DNA from: Halobacteriales archaeon YIM A00013
GTDB lineage: Archaea; Halobacteriota; Halobacteria; Halobacteriales; Haloarculaceae
Direction: 5' to 3'
Length of the DNA: 64,000 nucleotides
Assembly: GCA_025041195.1 (NCBI GenBank)
Contig: JAKCFM010000001.1
Coordinates: 62,001 to 126,000, forward strand
Part shown: positions 61,206 to 64,000 of the stretch, piece by piece
How the letters are laid out: each line of letters begins with the position of its first letter
Position numbering within the stretch: the stretch's first letter is position 1
Notes under the pieces: generated by a model
The model's input: only the letters and a program-made list of their open reading frames with translations
The model's database searches: none
Told to the model about the DNA's origin: nothing
Made by a program: the position numbers and the translations under genes

Positions 61206-61876
61206 TTGTGAACGCCACGCGGTTGTGTCTGTACCGCCCTGTCTGTGAGCTCGTCCCCAACCGAGCGACAGACAACCTCTAGTTCGTCGGTGTCGTCCGC
61301 ACCGGTCCCGCCAGTGGCGAGCTGGTCTGTTCCACCGGCACCACCGCCCGCATGGTCGGTGATTTCGCGTGCAATGTCGCTTGCGCTGTAGTGATCCGTG
61401 AGCTCCTGACCGACGGCGACCCCAAGCGAAGCGTCAGCACCGCCGACCAGAATGGCGATCACTGGTTCGTCCATCGCTTGCTTTGCGAGTACTGTCACGT
61501 CGTCGTGATCGCCTTTCGGTAGCGTGGCGTGAACCACGGACGGCCAATCGTCCGTATTGTCGTCGGGAGCGACTGTGTGCCACCATTGGGCGGCCCAGTG
61601 TTCTCTCACAGTGTCGATCTCGTTTCGTAAGGATCTGCGCTCGTCGTCAATCGCCTGGACACGGGCTGGAAGCTCCGAAACGGAACAGCTCAGCGTCCGT
61701 GCGGCGGCAGTGGCTGCCTGGCGGGTTTCGGGCGAATCTGCCGTGCGCTCGCGGGCGTCAAACATCTGGCTGGTGGTGAGCCCCTCGCGAACGATACGTT
61801 CGCGACGCCGCCAGTAGAGCGACGTGGCGAGGAGTGCAATCACTGCAAACAGTCCGACGATGATGGTGTCATTCAT
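61202..61876 (-). CDS. membrane-anchored protein with alanyl-tRNA synthetase C-terminal (DHHA1) domain
   Basis: A 224-residue protein. Residues 3-22 are a transmembrane helix (DTIIVGLFAVIALLATSLYW) and the next basic residues (RRRERIVR) put the rest in the cytoplasm. Residues about 50-100 form a helical hairpin like that preceding the C-Ala domain of alanyl-tRNA synthetase (SELPARVQAIDDERRSLRNE). The C-terminal part has VIAILVGGADASLGVAVGQE and DIAREITDHAGGGAGGTDQL followed by ATGGTG, the glycine-rich DHHA1 signature. There is no catalytic or editing domain. Its start overlaps the FemAB-like gene (8 bases) and its stop overlaps the FkbM gene. A tRNA-binding role is inferred from the family. 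Confidence 0.8.
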   Translation of the reverse strand: MNDTIIVGLFAVIALLATSLYWRRRERIVREGLTTSQMFDARERTADSPETRQAATAAARTLSCSVSELPARVQAIDDERRSLRNEIDTVREHWAAQWWHTVAPDDNTDDWPSVVHATLPKGDHDDVTVLAKQAMDEPVIAILVGGADASLGVAVGQELTDHYSASDIAREITDHAGGGAGGTDQLATGGTGADDTDELEVVCRSVGDELTDRAVQTQPRGVHK

Positions 61877-62900
61877 GGAGATATCGTTTGAGGGCAGGTC
61901 CGATGGTGGAATTGGTCAGAATCGGTGCGAAATACGGGGTGATCGAGCCAATGCGGCCGTACGCATCGAGCGACGCTCGGCCGGCCCGATGTGGTGGCGC
62001 GACGAGGCTCACGAGATCAGCCGACGTTCCGCCAAACTGTGCTTTAAACTCGTGGACGCTCGATCCAGGTCGTGAGCGGCCAAAATCGACGATCGATCTG
62101 CCGGCCGAACACGCCCGCTTGATCGCTTCGAGATAGAGGAGGTGATTTGGCCGGTGCTCCCAGTGAGCAGCGAGCGAGGCTGGCGTCCAGATCGTGGTCG
62201 TATCGCCGTATTCGTAACAAAAGACGCCAGCGATGGGCTGCTCTTCAAGCCAGGCGATGAGAATCGTGGCTGCGTCTCCGAGCTCGTCTCTGAACGCTGA
62301 AAACAGCCCTGGTGGAAATTGTGGACTGCCAAGACGTTCCATCGTCGCGAGATAGAGCGGATAAAACGTGTCGACGGTCCCTGGCGTAACGGTCACGCCG
62401 TTTGCGCGTGCGGTTCGCACACAGCGGCGAACGTCTTTGTCGAATCGTTCGTGCCACAGCGCATCGAACGACGAGGTGAGTCCGAGTCGTATCGCCGTGC
62501 CCGTCTCGGTGCCACCGAATCCGGCGCTGTTGTAGCCTCGAACGGAGCTCCAGGAGGCGTCTTTGATGATCCGGGTGCCACCGCGTTCGGTGATGGCCTT
62601 GAGGAATGCAACTGGATCAACCTCATCGGTGAGAAGTGGAAAGCCATACTCGGCAAACGGAACGACGATGCTTTTCCCCAGCCCATCTCGGACGGTGACG
62701 CCAGGCACTAGCCCGGTGATTTTCCCGTCTGGGCTTTTGCAGACGAGATGATTCGGTTCGTAGCCGAAGGTTGCTTCGATCGCAGAGAACCACTCCGGGG
62801 TGTGAAAGACGGTAGCGTTCTCGTGGTCGGCGACGAATGCGGCCCAGTCGCTGTCGGTGACTGCGATTGGTTCGAGGGCGACGGTCTCGTTTTTGCTCAT
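61869..62900 (-). CDS. FemAB-like GNAT acyltransferase
   Basis: A 343-residue protein with two GNAT-like folds as in FemAB. The C-terminal half has HRPNHLLYLEAIKRACSAGR and FGRSRPGSSVHEFKAQFGG, the same pattern as FemAB-type proteins that accompany bacterial exosortase/EPS loci. The N-terminal half includes KSIVVPFAEYGFPLL and RFDKDVRRCVRTARANGV. Family members add amino acids (from aminoacyl-tRNA) or acyl groups to amines. It overlaps the DHHA1 gene and the deacetylase gene, so co-expression is near certain. Substrate unknown. Confidence 0.85.
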   Translation of the reverse strand: MSKNETVALEPIAVTDSDWAAFVADHENATVFHTPEWFSAIEATFGYEPNHLVCKSPDGKITGLVPGVTVRDGLGKSIVVPFAEYGFPLLTDEVDPVAFLKAITERGGTRIIKDASWSSVRGYNSAGFGGTETGTAIRLGLTSSFDALWHERFDKDVRRCVRTARANGVTVTPGTVDTFYPLYLATMERLGSPQFPPGLFSAFRDELGDAATILIAWLEEQPIAGVFCYEYGDTTTIWTPASLAAHWEHRPNHLLYLEAIKRACSAGRSIVDFGRSRPGSSVHEFKAQFGGTSADLVSLVAPPHRAGRASLDAYGRIGSITPYFAPILTNSTIGPALKRYLHE

Positions 62901-63805
62901 TCGGTCCTCCTCGCGTTCGTGATCGTCTGATCGTCCGCAGCCGTATCGGACCGTCCGCCCGGTTGTGCTCTGGCAACCGACGCAGCCGTCGTGAACGAAA
63001 ACGTCTCCAGAAGCGTCCTGAGCGTCGCAGAGAGCCCATCGATACCGTGAAAGCTGACAAACCGCTTGTGTAGCCCTGGTTCGTCGGTGGTGACGGCCGG
63101 GTTAAATTCCCAGGGATGGAAATAGAGCGTTGCCGGAATCCCACGGGCGTTCAGCTGTCGGATTCCTGCAACGAGCAGCCGCCTCGGGAGCAGCCGTGCG
63201 TAGAATCCACCGGCGATGGGAATCCTGAGTTTCGGGTGGGCAACGGCGAGTGGTAGCTCAACGAGCGGACTGTTGACCGTCCCTCGTTCGAATGGGCGGG
63301 CTGGATCGAGCCGGTACGGTTCGAGTGGCACTCCATTGACGCCATACATCGGTGTCCGGACCGGAAACACGCTGGAATCGTATCGATAGCCTGCCTCATG
63401 GAGCACTTCGATCGCCCACTTCGTTTTCGGTGTCACCGAGAAGTTCGGTGCTCGAAAGCCGATCGGCTGTGTTCCCGTTGCCGTCCTGATCGCCGCAGTC
63501 GATGCTGCGATCTCCTCTCGAAATGACGCTTTCGAGAGGTCGAACAGCGGTTGGTGGCTGTGACCGTGCGAGCCAATTTCGTGGCCCGCCCGATCAATAC
63601 GTGCGATCAGCTCCGGATAGCGCTCTGCCACCTGCCCAACGACGAAAAAGGTAGCCTGTACGTCATAGTCAGCCAATATTGAGAGCACGCTCTCAACAGA
63701 TTTTGTGAGATGGTCGGTTGGATCGGACACTGAATCACGAACTAGCGTGGCCGAGTACCAGTGTTCGACATCGAACGAGAGAACATTCGTGGGTGCCGAA
63801 CTCAT
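62897..63805 (-). CDS. polysaccharide deacetylase (XrtA-type, DUF3473)
   Basis: A 302-residue carbohydrate esterase 4 enzyme without a signal peptide, removing acetyl groups from an amino sugar on a lipid-linked glycan. NVLSFDVEHWYSATLV holds the first aspartate (DVEHW), ATFFVVGQVAERYPELIARI is typical, EIGSHGHSHQPLFDL supplies the metal histidines, GFRAPNFSVTPKT the arginine loop and TLYFHPWEFNP the late histidine. The C-terminal part matches the deacetylases partnered with exosortase systems. Deacetylation would expose an amine, an obvious acceptor for the FemAB-like enzyme next to it. Confidence 0.92.
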   Translation of the reverse strand: MSSAPTNVLSFDVEHWYSATLVRDSVSDPTDHLTKSVESVLSILADYDVQATFFVVGQVAERYPELIARIDRAGHEIGSHGHSHQPLFDLSKASFREEIAASTAAIRTATGTQPIGFRAPNFSVTPKTKWAIEVLHEAGYRYDSSVFPVRTPMYGVNGVPLEPYRLDPARPFERGTVNSPLVELPLAVAHPKLRIPIAGGFYARLLPRRLLVAGIRQLNARGIPATLYFHPWEFNPAVTTDEPGLHKRFVSFHGIDGLSATLRTLLETFSFTTAASVARAQPGGRSDTAADDQTITNARRTE

Positions 63806-64000
63806 CTGACCCTCCGTGGGGTGGTGTCGGGTGGGAAGTACGTGCTGAGCGCGTGCAACACGATGGCGGTAAAGCAGGCGAACACGCCGAGTACCAGACA
63901 GATGGCCGTCAGCAGGCCGTGCCCGAACGGGAACGTTCCCGACTCGACGTAGTTCGAGACAGTCCAGTAGCCCGCCGTGAGCCCAAACACACAGAGGACG
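63802..64000 (-). CDS. membrane protein C-terminal part, likely glycosyltransferase 2 (truncated by window)
   Basis: The frame runs off the window at 64000; about 65 residues are seen. They carry two hydrophobic helices (YVESG before one, FPFGHGLLTAICLVLGVFAC in the other) and end STYFPPDTTPRRVR. Paired C-terminal helices with PFGHGLL are typical of membrane-bound GT2 enzymes that make polyprenyl-phosphate sugars; that assignment is a guess from the tail alone. Its stop overlaps the deacetylase start by four bases, so it belongs to the same operon. Confidence 0.5.
   Translation of the reverse strand, partial: VLCVFGLTAGYWTVSNYVESGTFPFGHGLLTAICLVLGVFACFTAIVLHALSTYFPPDTTPRRVR

Overview
The window is a chromosomal segment of a haloarchaeon (class Halobacteria, Euryarchaeota). 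Three things point to this: archaeal/eukaryotic-type information genes (ribosomal proteins L39e, L31e, L18Ae/LX and L15e, aIF6, prefoldin alpha, TFB, DNA topoisomerase VI), a strongly acidic predicted proteome, and Tat-type (twin-arginine) signal peptides with lipoboxes. GC content is moderate for the group and codon use is largely uniform. The exceptions are AT-rich intergenic stretches, chiefly about 48600-48850 and 53690-54055.

Layout. 1-6000: end of an XPD/DinG-type helicase, a hotdog thioesterase, and a minus-strand run of two aldehyde dehydrogenases around a beta-CASP-like metallo-hydrolase. 6000-12300: a haloarchaeal unknown, CstA peptide transporter, an ArsA/Get3-type ATPase coupled to a 98-aa protein, uracil phosphoribosyltransferase, an APH-type kinase, and two small envelope proteins. 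12300-17450: the TPR-DUF424-IMPACT operon (minus), then ThpR and the rpl39e-rpl31e-tif6-rpl18a-pfdA-ftsY operon, which links translation, chaperoning and membrane targeting. 17500-17930: tRNA-Gly(TCC) with a tandem array of about 104-bp units bracketed by copies of the tRNA 3' end. 17960-21600: Trm9-like methyltransferase, small membrane protein, UspA, HIT, Nudix, and a PurM/HypE-like protein. 21600-29700: top6A/top6B diverging from gyrB/gyrA, with a 25-codon ORF coupled to the gyrA start.

30400-38040 is a nucleoside salvage block: a phosphohexomutase-family enzyme, a BMP-type nucleoside-binding lipoprotein, a double ATPase, two permeases, cytidine deaminase and uridine phosphorylase. Imported nucleosides would be deaminated and phosphorolysed, and the mutase may handle the ribose-1-phosphate. 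38000-50000 holds mixed housekeeping: a methyltransferase, an NDH-2-like oxidoreductase, a regulator, arginase, a 35-aa zinc-finger microprotein, PRPP synthetase, a beta-propeller protein, a PAS histidine kinase, an ArsR-like zinc-ribbon regulator, L15e, a Tat-exported protein and TFB.

50000-64000 is dominated by cell-surface glycan functions: an AglD-like glycosyltransferase/flippase fusion, a GT4 glycosyltransferase, a sulfatase-superfamily protein, a Wzx-like flippase, an ATP-grasp ligase, an FkbM methyltransferase, a membrane-anchored alanyl-tRNA-synthetase-type C-terminal (DHHA1) domain, a FemAB-like acyltransferase, a polysaccharide deacetylase, and the end of a membrane protein running off the window. 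Genes from the window end down to the FkbM gene overlap one another and look like one operon. The overlap of a FemAB-type transferase (a family that includes aminoacyl-tRNA users) with a tethered tRNA-binding-type domain is the most unusual arrangement seen here.
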